Shown here one piece after another: positions 46,020-57,752 of a stretch of DNA of 64,000 nucleotides (positions are counted from its first letter, which is position 1; the number at the start of each line of letters is the position of its first letter). Under the pieces are notes generated by a model. The model was not told the DNA's origin and searched no databases. It saw only the letters and a list, made by a program, of their open reading frames with translations. A program made the position numbers and the translations under genes. The DNA is taken from positions 9,678,378 to 9,742,377 of the forward strand of contig JAJHZJ010000061.1 in assembly GCA_023548195.1 (NCBI GenBank), written 5' to 3'. Source of the stretch: Bettongia penicillata ogilbyi. Its lineage: Eukaryota > Chordata > Mammalia > Diprotodontia > Potoroidae.

Positions 46020-46310
46020 ACGAAGGTGTGATGGCTTCTCATGATCCCTGTTTTCCTTCAGTAATTCATTCCAGAATTTTGAGAGGAATGAAAGTCAAGT
46101 TCACTGGCCTACAGTTTTGAACTTCTACTTTCTTCTTTATTTTGAAAATCTTGACATTTGCCTTTTCTTGTCCTGCAGTATCTCTCCCATTCTATGGGAT
46201 CTTTCATATTCTGATCTTCCATCTAAGGAGCAGCCTAAAACATGACCAGCTTTCTTCTCCTTCTCTGTCACAATCTTAACAGGCCAGAGTAACTTGGTTA
46301 ATTTCAATAT
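46020..46310 (-). mobile_element. CR1/L3 reverse-transcriptase scrap
   Basis: The minus strand at about 46100-46172 reads ANVKIFKIKKKVEVQ then NCRPVNLT. CR1 proteins have ANVTPIFKKG..DPGNYRPVSLT here. The frame is open over this stretch only. Confidence 0.65.
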
Positions 46311-47675
46311 ACCCTGCTTTTATTGGGATATCATGCCCAGTGGGCATTATTATTTTTGTGATTTTTTTTTTTCACCATGAGTCTAAGTGATTCATTTGAC
46401 TGGAATGAGAAACACCCTTGCAAATAAATTCACAATTGCAAAGTTTGCAACCTGTGTAGGAGGAGGAACTACCCCCTTTGGAATTCACAGTAATTACAAA
46501 CAGGAAATGTCTTGACTGCATTTTTTCCAGTGGTACATTTCCATTGGACAATTGTCAGTGAAAAGTCTCAGTTAGGTGAAGAATAAAAATGTTACATCTT
46601 GGCACTGTGATTGAATGACATTCTGTTGTCCCTAGAAGGTGTGGAGAGGAATTTGAAATACATGTTAAGATACTATTTTGAATAGCATCAGAATAAAGTA
46701 TATTACATCACCTCAATGACTGTAGCCTCAATTTTTTTTTATGAGGGAAGGCTCTTTTACTCAATTTGTGGATTGGCAATTCATTCACAGAGTCAGACTG
46801 GATTGTGTCCCATTGAATGGGGCCAGGAATTTGTCTCTGGAGACAGGCAGTATTGTCAACGTGGGGCATTAAATGAAATGTTCCCATAATCCTCTGTCCC
46901 TGTGGTCCTCAACTATGATGCTATTTTAATAGATTATTAAAGATTCATTAAAACTATCAAAGTACTCAACCACTGAAATTTAGGCAAATTCATCAATTCT
47001 AAGACTAGGAGAGGCCTTAAGGTCAGATTTAATCATTTTGGACACTAAGAACTGCATGAGCACTCACATAGACATTACCATGCCCTCTGAAAATAAATAC
47101 TCTGTCTTTCAAACATCCAGGGCTGGCACAGTTGAGAAATAGCAGATACTCTGTGAGCATCCTACTCAGGAAGGCTATAGGGAAATAGACCGATAATGGG
47201 AAATATAGAAGGATGGGATCCAGCTAACGGCACTGTGTTAACTAAATGAAAAATCAGTTCAAAGTATGCTAGCTTGAGGAAGAAGTTGATGGTATGTGTG
47301 CCATCCTATGGAACAGAGACATGTATATCGAACATATAACAGCTATTAAGCAGTACTCAGAATGAGCTCTTGAGAAGAATATAGTGAAAAGTGGTTGTAT
47401 CTATTAATTTATATGTAATGTCCCATAATGGTTCTTTATGATCTATTTTTAAAAGTGAAGTGTACATATGTAATAATGTTTTTTAGATTTTTATATTCAC
47501 CTTTAATATTAGTAGGTATTTAGCTATTTAACCCTGTAAGATGAATATATGATCAAAACTATCTTTAAGTCTATTTGCATAAATATTCACTGCCCTATTG
47601 AGTGAGGGGGTGGTATGGTGGGCTTACCATGACATCCAATTAGCTAGACTTTTGAGGGAAGTAAGAACCAAGAAA
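46311..47675. other. No recognised gene or repeat
   Basis: About 1.35 kb of AT-rich sequence without a family match or plausible coding frame. Confidence 0.45.
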
Positions 47676-47677
47676 CT

Positions 47678-47770
47678 CAATTCAATTCGACAATTATTAA
47701 ATACTGTTCTAGGTCCTCCTAATATGAACCCAAAAAATAGAGACTCCATTCCCTGCTTACATTGTACTGG
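47678..47770 (-). mobile_element. L2-type 3' end, reverse orientation
   Basis: TTCAATTCGACAATTATTAAATACTG and CATTCCCTGCTTACATTG. Confidence 0.55.
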
Positions 47771-48089
47771 TATCACTATTGTTGACATGACTGGGCATGG
47801 AATGTCCTGCACTCATTATACTTAAGGCTTGAGATAGTGGCAAGAAGTGGCATGGGTGGAATTCGGAAGGAACTTAGCGCTGTTATTTCCTTGAATATTT
47901 CCTTGAATATGGCATAACATGGAATGTGTTTCTATAACTAATTGATCACCTTGACAAAGAAAATTAACTTGCTCCTATGTCCCAAATAATTGTCATCAAA
48001 CAACTATGCTAGGGGTAGTCCTAGTATTTTTTTTTAAAGCTCTTTCACTCTCAAGGGAATCCCATAGAAATTGCACTACAACCACAACT

Positions 48090-48300
48090 TCCTAAATCTG
48101 GATGCCTTCCCCCTGAGATTACCCTTACTTTATCCTGTATATATTTTATGTATACATTGCCTTCCCCATTAGACCCATGAGAGCAGGGATTAGGGTTTGT
48201 TATGGTTTAATTCTTTTTGCTTTTCATTGTATATCCAGTGCTTATCCTGAAACTTGGTACACTGTAGGTGCTTAACAAATGCTTATTGATTGACTGGATG
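48090..48300 (+). mobile_element. L2 3' UTR
   Basis: CCATGAGAGCAGGGATTAGGG and GTAGGTGCTTAACAAATGC..TATTGATTGACTGG. Confidence 0.85.
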
Positions 48301-49430
48301 GACTGAGAAGGTGACCCATCATATGCTAACAAGTTCCAGAGAGAGTTTCAAAAAAGAATTATAAACAACCACTGTTTACCATCAAGAGGGTATTAAAGCA
48401 TATCTCTACCGTTACACAGCATGCTTAGAGCAGTGCAAAACTTGGTGGCTGAACTTGGGGTACCCAGCTGAGACTTCAGCAAAAAGCTTTAGATTTGGAG
48501 ACTTTGAAGTACAAAGGGAAAGTATTCAGATGCAAAGTAGACATTCCCTGCCCCAACCAGAGCTGGAGTCTTAAATACCTCAATTGCATATGAAGGGGCG
48601 ATTAAGAGCTTCCTTTGAGGCCCAGGCTGCATTCATACCTTTGACACTTTCACTATTCAACTGCCTTAGATCCAAAAAGAAGCCAGGAGGTGGGAAACTA
48701 CTGAATTTGGACTGAAACCCTGAGGCAAGGTAGAGTACCTAACTGAAGGGAGGGGCTTTAAAACCAGAAAGGGTGTTTAGAACAAAAGAAGTTAAAATTC
48801 TCCCTTGCCTCCAGTCCTCTGGTGCCAAACTTTACCGCAGGAAGGGTCATAGAGAAGCTGTTTGTGAAGATCCTTGCCCTCTCTCAAAGAGCACTCTAGT
48901 AACCCAGCTAAAAAGAGAATGAAGTGCTCCCCAGGCAAGCCAGTTGTTGAAGGTGAAAAAGACTGGCTGATTGACCATCGAAGAGCACAGCCAAGGAATT
49001 CCAGCAGAGATGCCTTGTCCTGAGAAAAACCAAGTGATCTGCCCTTCCCTGCTCTGCCCTTCCCTGCTCTGCCCTGCCCTGATCAGACTTTGTCTCCTAG
49101 GAAAAAGATTAGGATCCAAAATGCTCATGATTCAAGCATTAAATAACTATAGCTTAATTTTTTTTCCTTTTTAAAATTCAAAATAAATCCACTGATAAGT
49201 GCAATGTTCGATATATATGCAAATGAAGATTAGGAAAAAACCCAAAGATTGTAGATTATTGTACATGTACCCAGAAGTTTCTGTTATTTACTGATTGCTT
49301 TGAAAAATCACTTTAACATAGAAATAAAATCATCTTCAATTTTCATGTCCCTTTTTGAACTTCCTTTCTGTGTTTTAAAGGTGACTGTTAACAGCTTTCC
49401 TCATAGTATTCTTGTGTTACGTTGATAGTC
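48301..49430. other. Unassigned, with a 15-base tandem repeat
   Basis: TGCCCTTCCCTGCTC is repeated twice with a partial third unit at about 49040-49080. Frames 48847-49128 (-) and 48971-49174 (+) overlap this and show no domain. Confidence 0.45.
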
Positions 49431-49431
49431 A

Positions 49432-49535
49432 AATGATCATTATTACTATTTTGCAAAGAAGGAAACTGAGGCTTAGAAAGACTGAGTGCTTTGCCCAAGG
49501 CAGCAAAGTAAATGGTGTCCTTGAGACTTGAACCT
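49432..49535 (-). mobile_element. MIR-type SINE, reverse orientation
   Basis: GCAAAGAAGGAAACTGAGGC, GCTTTGCCCAAGGCAGC. Confidence 0.75.
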
Positions 49536-49561
49536 ACAATGTGCTGTGAAATTAGAACAGT

Positions 49562-49780
49562 AGGCAGGTAGGTGGTGCCATAATGCACAGAGTACTGAGC
49601 CTAGAGTCAAGAATACTTGAGTTCAAAACTCAACCTGAAATACTTACTAGGTGATCCTGGGCAAATCACTTAACTTCTGCCTCAGTCTCTTCAACTGTAA
49701 AATGGGAATAATGATACTATGTTGTTGTGAGGATCAAAAAAGATACTATTTATCAAGTATTTAGCACACAGTAGTCATTC
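49562..49780 (+). mobile_element. MIR-type SINE with L2-like tail
   Basis: GCAGGTAGGTGGTGCCATAATG, GTGATCCTGGGCAAATCAC, ATTTAGCACACAGTAGTC. Confidence 0.85.
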
Positions 49781-49789
49781 CCTTTATCT

Positions 49790-50110
49790 TCCAACTCCGG
49801 ACACTAGCTGCCCTCATCCCTGGAATTCTCTCCTTCCTTGTCCTCACCCGATGGCTTTCCTGACTTCCTTCAAATCCCAGCTAAAATCCTGTCTATTGGA
49901 AGCCTTTCCCAGTCTCCCTTAATTCTATTATCTTCCCTTTGATGCTTTATCTCCAATTTATCCTGTATATAATGTTTTTTGTACATGTTGTATCTCCCAG
50001 TAGACTGTGAGCTCCTTGAGAAAAGAGACTGTATTTTGCTTAGAATTTGTATCCTCAGTACTTAACACAGTACCTGACACATAGTAGGAGTTTAATAAAT
50101 GTTTATTAAC
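49790..50110 (+). mobile_element. L2 3' UTR
   Basis: CTTTCCTGACTTCCTTCAAATCC, AGACTGTGAGCTCCTTGAG and AGGAGTTTAATAAATGTTTATT. Confidence 0.92.
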
Positions 50111-50436
50111 AGACTGGTTTCACCAGACTGCCCAAGGATCCATGAAAAGAGTTAAGAACCCCTTCTTTAGAGGTTCTGCCCCGAAGAACCTTATCAAAAC
50201 AAGCTACTGACTGGATCCATCACAGACTTCAAGAATCAGGCCACCAAAGGTACTAGAGGACCTCTATTTCCAAGGTCTCAGAGACTGGGGGCCAAGTATC
50301 TGTTCCATATGCAGGATATGTTTTGAGTGTGCTTTGTCCTGCCATCCTCGGCTTCTGCCAAAACTATGGGTTTGTACTGACAATGAATAATTTCAGTTCA
50401 GTCTGAAATACAAGTTTTACTGACTCAAGGATCAGA

Positions 50437-50586
50437 CTGTCTCTCTCTGTCTCCTTCCTTCCTTCTTTCTTTCCTTTCTTCCTTTCTTCTTCTCCTTCTT
50501 CTTCTTCTTCTTCTTCTTCTTCTCCTTCTTCTTCTTCTTCTTCTTCTTCTTCTTCTTCTTCTTCTTCTTCTTCTTCTTCTTCTTCT

Positions 50587-50663
<77 letters not shown>

Positions 50664-50667
50664 CCTC
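50437..50667. repeat. Long polypyrimidine tract (CCTT, TTC, CT units)
   Basis: About 230 bases of almost pure pyrimidine: CCTTCCTTCTTT, then about 35 CTT units, then about 35 CT units. The Glu/Arg frame on the other strand is an artefact. Confidence 0.97.
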
Positions 50668-50699
50668 TCTCCCTCCCTCATTGATCCTTAGAGAATGTA

Positions 50700-51400
50700 A
50701 ACATTTAATACCTCATAACTGTTTCAAATTGTTCACTCATTTATCTTTCTAGGTCTCACATTATGAGTTTACCCAGTTCTGAGTCTCTATGTGTATTTTT
50801 GGATTTTATCTGTTCTGTTAAAGGTCTGTTGTTGTTTTCTTCCATCTAGGATTAGGCTCAATATTACAAGATCTTATTTTTGGCTCTTTTTTCCTTTTGC
50901 CTTATGGTAAATCAAACTTTATATTCTCCATTTCTTCCTTATGTTGTTTAATCCTGTGTGAATCTGAGAGGAGTTCCTTGGTGTGTCTTTGGTATCTTCT
51001 TGGCTGCTTGCAGTATTTTGTCTTTGACTTAGAAGTTCTGATGTTAAGTACTCACATTTCTGTACCTGTGAAGCTTGGAATTTATTTCAAGTGATTACCT
51101 ATAAATTTTATATTCAATTTTCCATCTATTTCCAGTGGCAAATGTGGCCACTGTTATATAAAAGCCAGCCTAACGATTCTTCACTTTACTCCCTCCTCCA
51201 TCTTCTTGGCAGCTGCCCTGCCATTGTACGCATACCCTCAATTCCACTTTTCTTTGTTAAATTATGGAACAATAAACAATCATTACTCCCATTGTTACTA
51301 GAATGGGTATGCTAATCTGCTCTCCTATGACCGCTCACAATTTCTGTAACTTTCCAAATCAAAATATCTCTTCCTGGCCACCATTCCCCTATATTTGCTG
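50700..51400. other. Unassigned; possibly antisense LINE text
   Basis: TTGGCTGCTTGCAGTATTTTG..CTTAGAAGTTCTGATG (about 50999-51045) is faintly like an antisense L1 ORF1 segment, but no frame supports it. Confidence 0.3.
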
Positions 51401-51403
51401 TCC

Positions 51404-51580
51404 CCATTAGGAAATGCCAAACTACTCTAATATCTTTGCCAAGGAAATCCCATGGATAATTGGTCTACGGGGTCATGAAGAGCCAGACACAACTGAGAAG
51501 CTGAACAACAATAAATTACAATGTAAGATCCTTGAAGACATGAACTGTTTTTGTTTTGTATTTGTATCCTCAGCATTTAA
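51404..51580 (+). mobile_element. SINE 3' half (51404-51512) followed by an L2 3' scrap
   Basis: AACTACTCTAATATCTTTGCC..GAGCCAGACACAACTGAG is the SINE tail only. TAAGATCCTTGAAGACATG and ATCCTCAGCATTTAA are L2. Confidence 0.8.
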
Positions 51581-51760
51581 TTTTTGAAATTCATTTTCTT
51601 TATTCTATTTTTTATGACCCGACAGTCCCTTCAAACTTTCATCCTATGTCTCTTTTTCCTTTTGCAATCAAATTTCTAGAAAAAAAGTCATCTAGACTTC
51701 TTGAATCTCCACCCCTCCCATTCACTTTTTAGCCCCTTGGATTCTGACTTCTGACGTGAC

Positions 51761-52004
51761 TGTTACTGTGTATTGTGTTCAGTTGTTTCATTTGTATCTG
51801 ACTCTTTGTGATCCCATTTGAGGTTTTGTTGGCAAAGATACTATAATGGTTTGTCATTTCTTTCTCCAGTTCATTTTACAGATGAGGAAATTGAGGCAGA
51901 GTTAAGTGATTTGCCCAGGGTGATATCGCTAGTATCTGAGATTTGAACTCGGGTCTTCCTGACTCCAGATCCAGCATTTTATCCACTGTACCAATCTAAC
52001 TGCC
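51761..52004 (-). mobile_element. Marsupial SINE, reverse orientation, with target-site duplication
   Basis: TTCAGTTGTTTCATTTGTATC to CTGTACCAATCTAACTGCC. Flanks CTTCTGACGTGAC (51748-51760) and CTTCTGACATGAC (52005-52017) match at 12 of 13 bases. Confidence 0.93.
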
Positions 52005-52019
52005 CTTCTGACATGACCA

Positions 52020-52325
52020 CTTAGTTGAAATTTGAACTCTGAATTAACAGAATTAAAGTTCTCAGACCTCATTACAGTTAACATGTCTACAATTTTTGTC
52101 CCTGTCCACCTGGATACTCTATTCTCTCTTGACTTTTATGAAACTTCTCGGCGTCATTCTCCCTCTTCTTGTCTGACTGTTTCTTCTCAGTCTCCTATGC
52201 TGGATGGCTACTCATCTCCCACCTACTAAGCATCCTGTCTCTAAGATTTAGTGTTGAAATCTCTTCTTTTTCCTCCTTATACTCTCTCTTTTGGTGATCT
52301 CTTCAACCCCTATAGGTTCAACGAT
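52020..52325 (+). mobile_element. L2-type LINE, sense, part 1 (split by an antisense L2)
   Basis: Frame 52251-52466 begins LFPPYTLSFGDLFNPYRFN, the L2 reverse-transcriptase segment before the catalytic box. It stops at 52325 where antisense L2 3' end sequence starts; sense L2 sequence resumes at 54145. Confidence 0.7.
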
Positions 52326-52825
52326 CAACTCAATCAATCTACTATGTATCAGACACCGTGCAAAACACACGAGATGCAAAAAGACACAAAAAGTCATTGC
52401 CCTCAAGGAGTTCCAATTCTAATATGGGAGACTGCATGCAAACAACTACATGCAAATGAGAAGTAGGAAATAATTAGCAGAGGAAAGGCACTAGAATTAA
52501 GAGGGTTGGGAAAATCTTCCTGTGTAAGACAGAATTTTAGTGGGAACTTAAAGGAAGTAAGGGAAACCAGTAGGCAGAGTTGGGCAGGAAGAACATTCCA
52601 CCCATGGGGGATAGCCAGAGAAAATGCCCAGCACTGAGACACAGAATGCCTTGTTTTTGCAGCAGCAGCGAGGCCTATGTCATTGAACAAAGAGTATGTA
52701 GTAGCGAGTAAGGTATTTGAAGATTGTTAAGGTAGGAAGGGGTTGGGTTAATGAAAGGCTTTGAATGCCTAACAGAGAAGACAGTGCTTGATCCCAGAGG
52801 TGATTGGGAACCACTGGAGTTTATT

Positions 52826-52862
<37 letters not shown>

Positions 52863-54140
52863 CACGCACATGTGTGACATAGTCAGATCTGCACTTTAGG
52901 AAAATCATTTTGGTGGCTGAATGAAGGATAGATTATAGTGAGGAGAGATTTGAAACAGGCAAATCCACTGGCAGGCTATTGCAAGGTGATAAGACCTTGC
53001 ATGAGGGTATTGGCAGCACCAGAGGAGAAAAGGGGGCATATTTGAGAGATGTTGAAAGGGTGAAATCTACAGGTTGGATATGGGACAACAGGTTGGATAT
53101 GGGGGGGAGGGGCTGGAAGAAATAGTAAGGAGTCAAGGATGACTTCCAGGTTGTGAACCTGAGGAAGTGGGAGGATAGTCTTACCCTCTACACTGATAGG
53201 GAAGGTGGAGGCAGAGCAAGTTTTGGGAGAAAGATAATGAGTACCATTTTAGATGTATTCAGTTTAAGATGCTTACTGGAATCCAGTTCAAAATGTCTGA
53301 AAGACAACCGGATATGTTTGATTAGAGCAACAGAGAGTGTGGGGCAGGAGAAGTAGATTTGAGAGTCATCAGAATAGAGATGGTATTTAAATCCATGGGA
53401 GCTGATGATGTCACCAAGTAAAACAATAAAGAGGGAGAGGAGAGGAGGATCCAGGACAGAAACCTGAGGGATACCTGTGGTTAGGGGACATGAACTGGAG
53501 GAGGATCCAGCTAAGATAGGAAGAGAGACTGGTGTCCCAAAAACCCAGAGAGAAGAAAGTATGAAGGAGAGGGTGATCAAGTGTGAAAGGTTGCAGAAAG
53601 GTCAAGGAGAATGAGAAGAAAAGACCTGGATTTGGCAACTAAGAGATCATCAGTAGCTTTGAAGAGAGCAGTTTCAGTGGAATGAGAAGGTGGGGAGACA
53701 TTATAAGGTTAAGAAGAAAGTAAGAAGAAAGTGGAGGCACCTGTTGTAGACACATGTTTCCAGGAATGAAGCTACAAAGGGCAGAAGAGACAGGACAATG
53801 GGAATAAAAGGATCACGTGAAGGTTTTTTGAGAATGAGAGAGACTTGGGCATGTTTGTAGGAAGTAGGGAAGGAGTCAGTGCACCAGTAGAGATCGAAAG
53901 TTAAGTGATAGAGTAGGGATGACAGGGGGGGAAATCTGTTGAAGGAGGTGGAATGGAAGTGGCTCCCTTGAGCAGATAAAGCAGTTAACTTTGATAAGGA
54001 GTAAGGCCACCTCTTCATGCAAGGCTGGGGTGAAGGAGGATGTAGTGGCAGAAGGCATATGAGTGATATGAAATGGGGAAAAAGGGAGAAAAGGGCATGG
54101 TTTCAGTTTTTTTCCCTGTAAAATATGAGGCAAGGTGCTT
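52326..54140 (-). mobile_element. L2-type LINE, reverse orientation, reverse-transcriptase and 3' region
   Basis: The minus frame 53580-53188 (130 residues) holds PQVSVLDPPLLSLFIVLLGD, SHGFKYHLYSDDSQIYFS (catalytic YADD read as YSDD) and LKLNTSKMVLIIF. Frame 54018-53701 holds upstream text TSYKHAQVSLILKKPSRDP and LSLLPFVASFLE. The 3' end lies at 52326-52460. A TG microsatellite interrupts at 52827-52860. One frame crosses most of the reverse transcriptase, so this is the best-kept L2 in the window, but it is still broken. Confidence 0.85.
52827..52860. repeat. TG dinucleotide microsatellite
   Basis: About 16 TG units inside the antisense L2. Confidence 0.95.
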
Positions 54141-54364
54141 AGCTGAAAGTCCTAAAGCACTGAGTTCACCATATTACTCCCTTCTCAAGAACGTCTCTCT
54201 CTTCCCTATGGGATAAAATATAAATTCCTCTATTTGGCATTTAAAGACCTCCAAACTGAATCCTACTTATTTTTCCACATTTTTCTCCCTACCACACACT
54301 CTATGTTCTAGTCCAAGAAGACTTTCCTTGAACTTGATATGCTATCTTCCATCTCTGTGCTTTT

Positions 54365-54496
54365 TTGATGGTTCTGTTTTATTTTGTTTTTGGAGGCAAT
54401 CATGGTCAAGTGACTTGCTTAGGGTCACACAACTAGTAAGTGTCTGAGGCCAGATTTGATTTCAGATCCTCCTGACTTCAGGGCCAGTGTTCTACT
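54365..54496 (-). mobile_element. SINE, reverse orientation, nested in L2, with target-site duplication
   Basis: GGTCAAGTGACTTGCTTAGGG to GGGCCAGTGTTCTACT. Flanks CATCTCTGTGCTTTT (54350-54364) and CATCTCTATGCTTTT (54497-54511) match at 14 of 15. Confidence 0.9.
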
Positions 54497-54702
54497 CATC
54501 TCTATGCTTTTGCACAGGTTATCCCCCAACCCTAGGATGTGCTTCTTCCTTACCTCTTTCTCTAGAGACCCTTGTCTCTTTAAGCATGGAGCTTACTACT
54601 CATATGAAACCTTTCCTGATCTCTCCAGTTTTTAGTATCTCTCCCAACTAAAATTGTTTTATTTATGCTTACTTATCTGTGTACATATTATACTCCTTTT
54701 TC

Positions 54703-55128
54703 TAGGTCATGATTGATTTAGGCCAGTCTGGTGGTTCAGGTTTATGGTTAGAACAAAATGAGACACCTATAGAACATTTAACACCCAACAAAGATTTTTT
54801 TCTTAACACCAGCATGAAAAGAATATTCAGGATAGATGAAGCATTGAGACAATTTTCATAACTCCATTTTTGTTATGTCTATATGGTAATCAAAAGCATG
54901 TGTCAAGCTTGAGAAGTTAGCTAACTGTTCCTACTTTACAATTCTATGCTTATGAGACCAGGAAGCGCTATCAACAGTCTGAGCCTTAGACCTCAAGGTC
55001 ATTGAAGTCTCAAAGATGGTTTCATTGCTTTCATTACAAAATTCTTCTGTTCTGTGTGAGGAAGATATTGCTCCTGTGACCCCCTCTCCTCCTCCCCTCC
55101 TTCCTCCTCCTCCTTACCCCTCCTAACC
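54703..55128. other. Unidentified insertion in L2 3' UTR
   Basis: About 425 bases between two parts of one L2 3' UTR match no family I recognise. It ends in a C/T-rich run (about 55080-55130). No clear terminal repeats or duplication were seen. Confidence 0.45.
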
Positions 55129-55389
55129 CCATAGTGGGATGTAAACTACTTGAAGGCAGAAGCTATTTGTTTTTGTAGCTCCAGCACCAAACAGAATGCC
55201 TTAAACATAGCATGTTTTTAATAAATGCTTGTTGAATTGAATTAATAGATGACTATGTTCTGTCCTGGGTGTCAATAACATATATGGAAAGAAAGGTTAA
55301 AATATTATGTTTGACTCCATAAGAGAATCAGGTTGGCCAGCTGGGAATTAGAGACCAGTCCTACTTGGCCTGTGGTTAAACTCCTGCTT

Positions 55390-55635
55390 TTGTCATTCAG
55401 TTGTGTCCAGTTCTTTGTGACTCCATTTGGGGTTTATATGGCAAAGATACTGGAATGGTTTGCCATTTCCCTCTCCAGTTCATTTTACAGATGATGAAAC
55501 TGAGGCTAACAGAGTTGCATGACTTGGCCAGGGTCACACAGCTAGTAGGTGTTTGAGGCTACATTTGAACTCATGAAGATGAATCTTCCTGACTTCAGGC
55601 CCAGCACTCTATCGACTGCACCATGTAGTTTCCTT
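55390..55635 (-). mobile_element. Marsupial SINE, long form, reverse orientation
   Basis: GTCATTCAGTTGTGTCCAG to CTGCACCATGTAGTTTCC. Confidence 0.94.
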
Positions 55636-56142
55636 GTACCTCTACAGCAATATGTTATAATTTTTAGCAGGACAGTATATGGCTGACATTATCTCCTTGT
55701 CAAGTTTTTTTTTAATACTTTTATTCAATGAGAATTAAAACTTCTGAGATATGTAACAGGCATACATCTCATTTTTGGTATTGGTATAGCTGATAAAACC
55801 ATATCAGAAGTTGCCACCTCTAAGATAAAAGGCCAATGCCAGGCTGCTTGGAAATCTTCCTTGTTCCAGCAAATAGCCTGAGTATTCTCAAAGGTACATG
55901 CCCATCTGTGACTTTTTTTTTTTTAGAAGGCTATATGCTTGACTTCTATGAAATCTGAAGCAACCAGTTCTACCTGAATATGTAAGAACTGTATACAATA
56001 CAGGTAGTGGTAGGTTTCCTACAATGACCACATTCTATTGATCTGGAGATTGTCCTTCAGGGACTACACAGGAGACTTAACATGCATTTGTGAAGAGACT
56101 CAAAAAAATATTCTTCTCACATTACATCGTATAGATATTCTC
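55636..56142. other. No recognised gene or repeat
   Basis: About 500 bases without a family match. Confidence 0.45.
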
Positions 56143-56390
56143 AGAGATAGCTAGGTATCTTGGTGCTGGACCTAGAGTCAGGAAAACCTGAGTTGAAATC
56201 TGGCCTCAAATACTTAGTAGCTATGTGATACTGGACAAGTCACTTCACTTCTCTTTGCCTCTGTTTCTTCAGTTGTAAAATCAGAATGATAATATCACCT
56301 ACATTGCAGTATTGTTGTGAGGATAAAATGAAATAACATTTGTAAAGTACTTAGCACAGTGGCTAACAGCAGGCACTTAACAAATGCTTC
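56143..56390 (+). mobile_element. MIR/THER-type SINE with L2-like tail
   Basis: AGATAGCTAGGTATCTTGGTG, CTGGACAAGTCACTTCAC, ACTTAGCACAGTGGCTAAC; the 3' end runs into a CCTT microsatellite. Confidence 0.85.
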
Positions 56391-56495
56391 CTTCCTTCCT
56401 TCTTTCCTTCCTTCCTTCCTTCCTTCCTTCCTTCCTTCCTTCCTTCCTTCCTTCCTTCCTTCCTTCCTTCCTTCCTTTCTTCCTTCCTTCCTTCC
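56391..56495. repeat. CCTT tetranucleotide microsatellite
   Basis: About 25 CCTT units with two CTTT variants. Ser-Phe-Leu-Pro frames across it are artefacts. Confidence 0.97.
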
Positions 56496-57487
56496 AACTT
56501 CTAGCTTCCTTTACCAATTCCAAGTGGTTAATACTCTGTAGTTCCAAGGCTAGCATTTTACATACATCTAAACAAAACCTGAAGAGATTCATCTACATGC
56601 TGAATTATATGATTCAGATGTAGAAAATTATCTAAAAATATTTTCACGTGTTTATGAAAAGTCACGAGAGCATTATGGAGCTATACTAGGCTCTATAAAA
56701 GACAAAACCATTTTATTTTCAAACATAAAGGCAATTTTTCTTGGCAACTTAGGTACAGAGAAGTCTCTTCCAAATCCACTGTTGATATTTATATGTGCAA
56801 ACATTTGGCCATCACTGATTATGCTTGCCAATCATTCAGGCTAAGAGGTTGCTCTCATTCCATATGAATTGACCACTCTTTTAAAGATTTAGAAATCAAT
56901 GGCCAAAAACTACACCGAGTCTCCTTTCTCTAGGTCACCAATAAACTGATTGAATTTTAGGTGCTAGTATTGAGAACTTTTTTGCCTTGCTGAGGATTTA
57001 ATGATGGATACCATCCTGGAACAATCCACTATGATACATATGTGTGTAAATCAAGCCCCCAAATCCCATGGTATGGGACTCTCCTCATTGGTGGAGGTGC
57101 CTGTGCCTTCATAAGAGGTTGGAGTGCAATTGGTGAAAACCAAAGACAGGGAAAGTCAGTCTCTTGACCCTCTTTGGGGATTTCTGGCTTCCACCTTGGA
57201 GAGGGAAGATGAACAATGCCAACCCTATATCAGATTGTTGAAAGAGAGAAATGACTCTGGGAAGAAGAGGACATGAGAAGAAGCTGCAGTCTTTATCATA
57301 TCCCTATCCCCAGCTTGCTGCACTGAAGATGTTGGGGAATTTCCCCTTTGGGTGAGATAGATCAGAGACTTTCTCTTGGGTGAGCTGAGTTACCTTGTTT
57401 CTAATAGTAGTATTCTTTCTGTATTATCTAGTATACAATATCATATGCATCCTTTCTCCGATTTCTGTTTTTCTTTCTGCTTAGATG
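56496..57487. other. No recognised gene or repeat
   Basis: About 1 kb leading into the tandem duplication at 57488; could be part of an old LTR-type element, but no diagnostic motif was seen. Confidence 0.35.
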
Positions 57488-57712
57488 TTTTTTGCTATTT
57501 GCTTTGTGTGTCCATTGTGGAAATTGGTGTTTGGTGGGAAAGAAGTCAAGCCTTTGGGTGCACCATTCCCCATTAATGAATAATGATTAGGAGTTTAGCT
57601 TGAACATGAGAACTCCATCCCCTATATTAACAATATATAAGGGAGCAGTTATATAGAATTCTAGTCCAGTACCACCCTCTTTGAGAAGAACAGAATGGTC
57701 AACTTCCTGCTT
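57488..57712. repeat. Diverged tandem duplication, unit 1
   Basis: TTTGCTATTTGCTTTGTGTG, GGTGTTTGGTGGGAAAGAAG, AAGGGAGCAG and ACAGAATGGTCAACTTC align in order with 57753-57985, with an offset of about 265 bases. Confidence 0.8.
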
Positions 57713-57752
57713 ACCCCCATAGCAGGAATTAAAGTGTTCTCATGGAAAGAGT

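Larger units (their letters stand above)
54145..55245 (+). mobile_element. L2-type LINE, sense, ORF2 end and 3' UTR (interrupted)
   Basis: TATGGGATAAAATATAAATTCC (ORF2 C-terminus), TTTCCTGATCTCTCCAG and, after an unrelated block (54703-55128), GATGTAAACTACTTGAAGGCAG and TTTTTAATAAATGCTTGTTG. It continues the L2 at 52020-52325. A SINE is nested at 54365-54496. Confidence 0.8.

Noticed and set aside
50364..50681. Glu-rich 105-residue frame on the minus strand
   Set aside because: It is a translation of the CTT and CT microsatellites.
56359..56623. Ser-Phe-Leu-Pro and Lys-Glu-Gly-Arg repeat frames on both strands
   Set aside because: All derive from the CCTT microsatellite.
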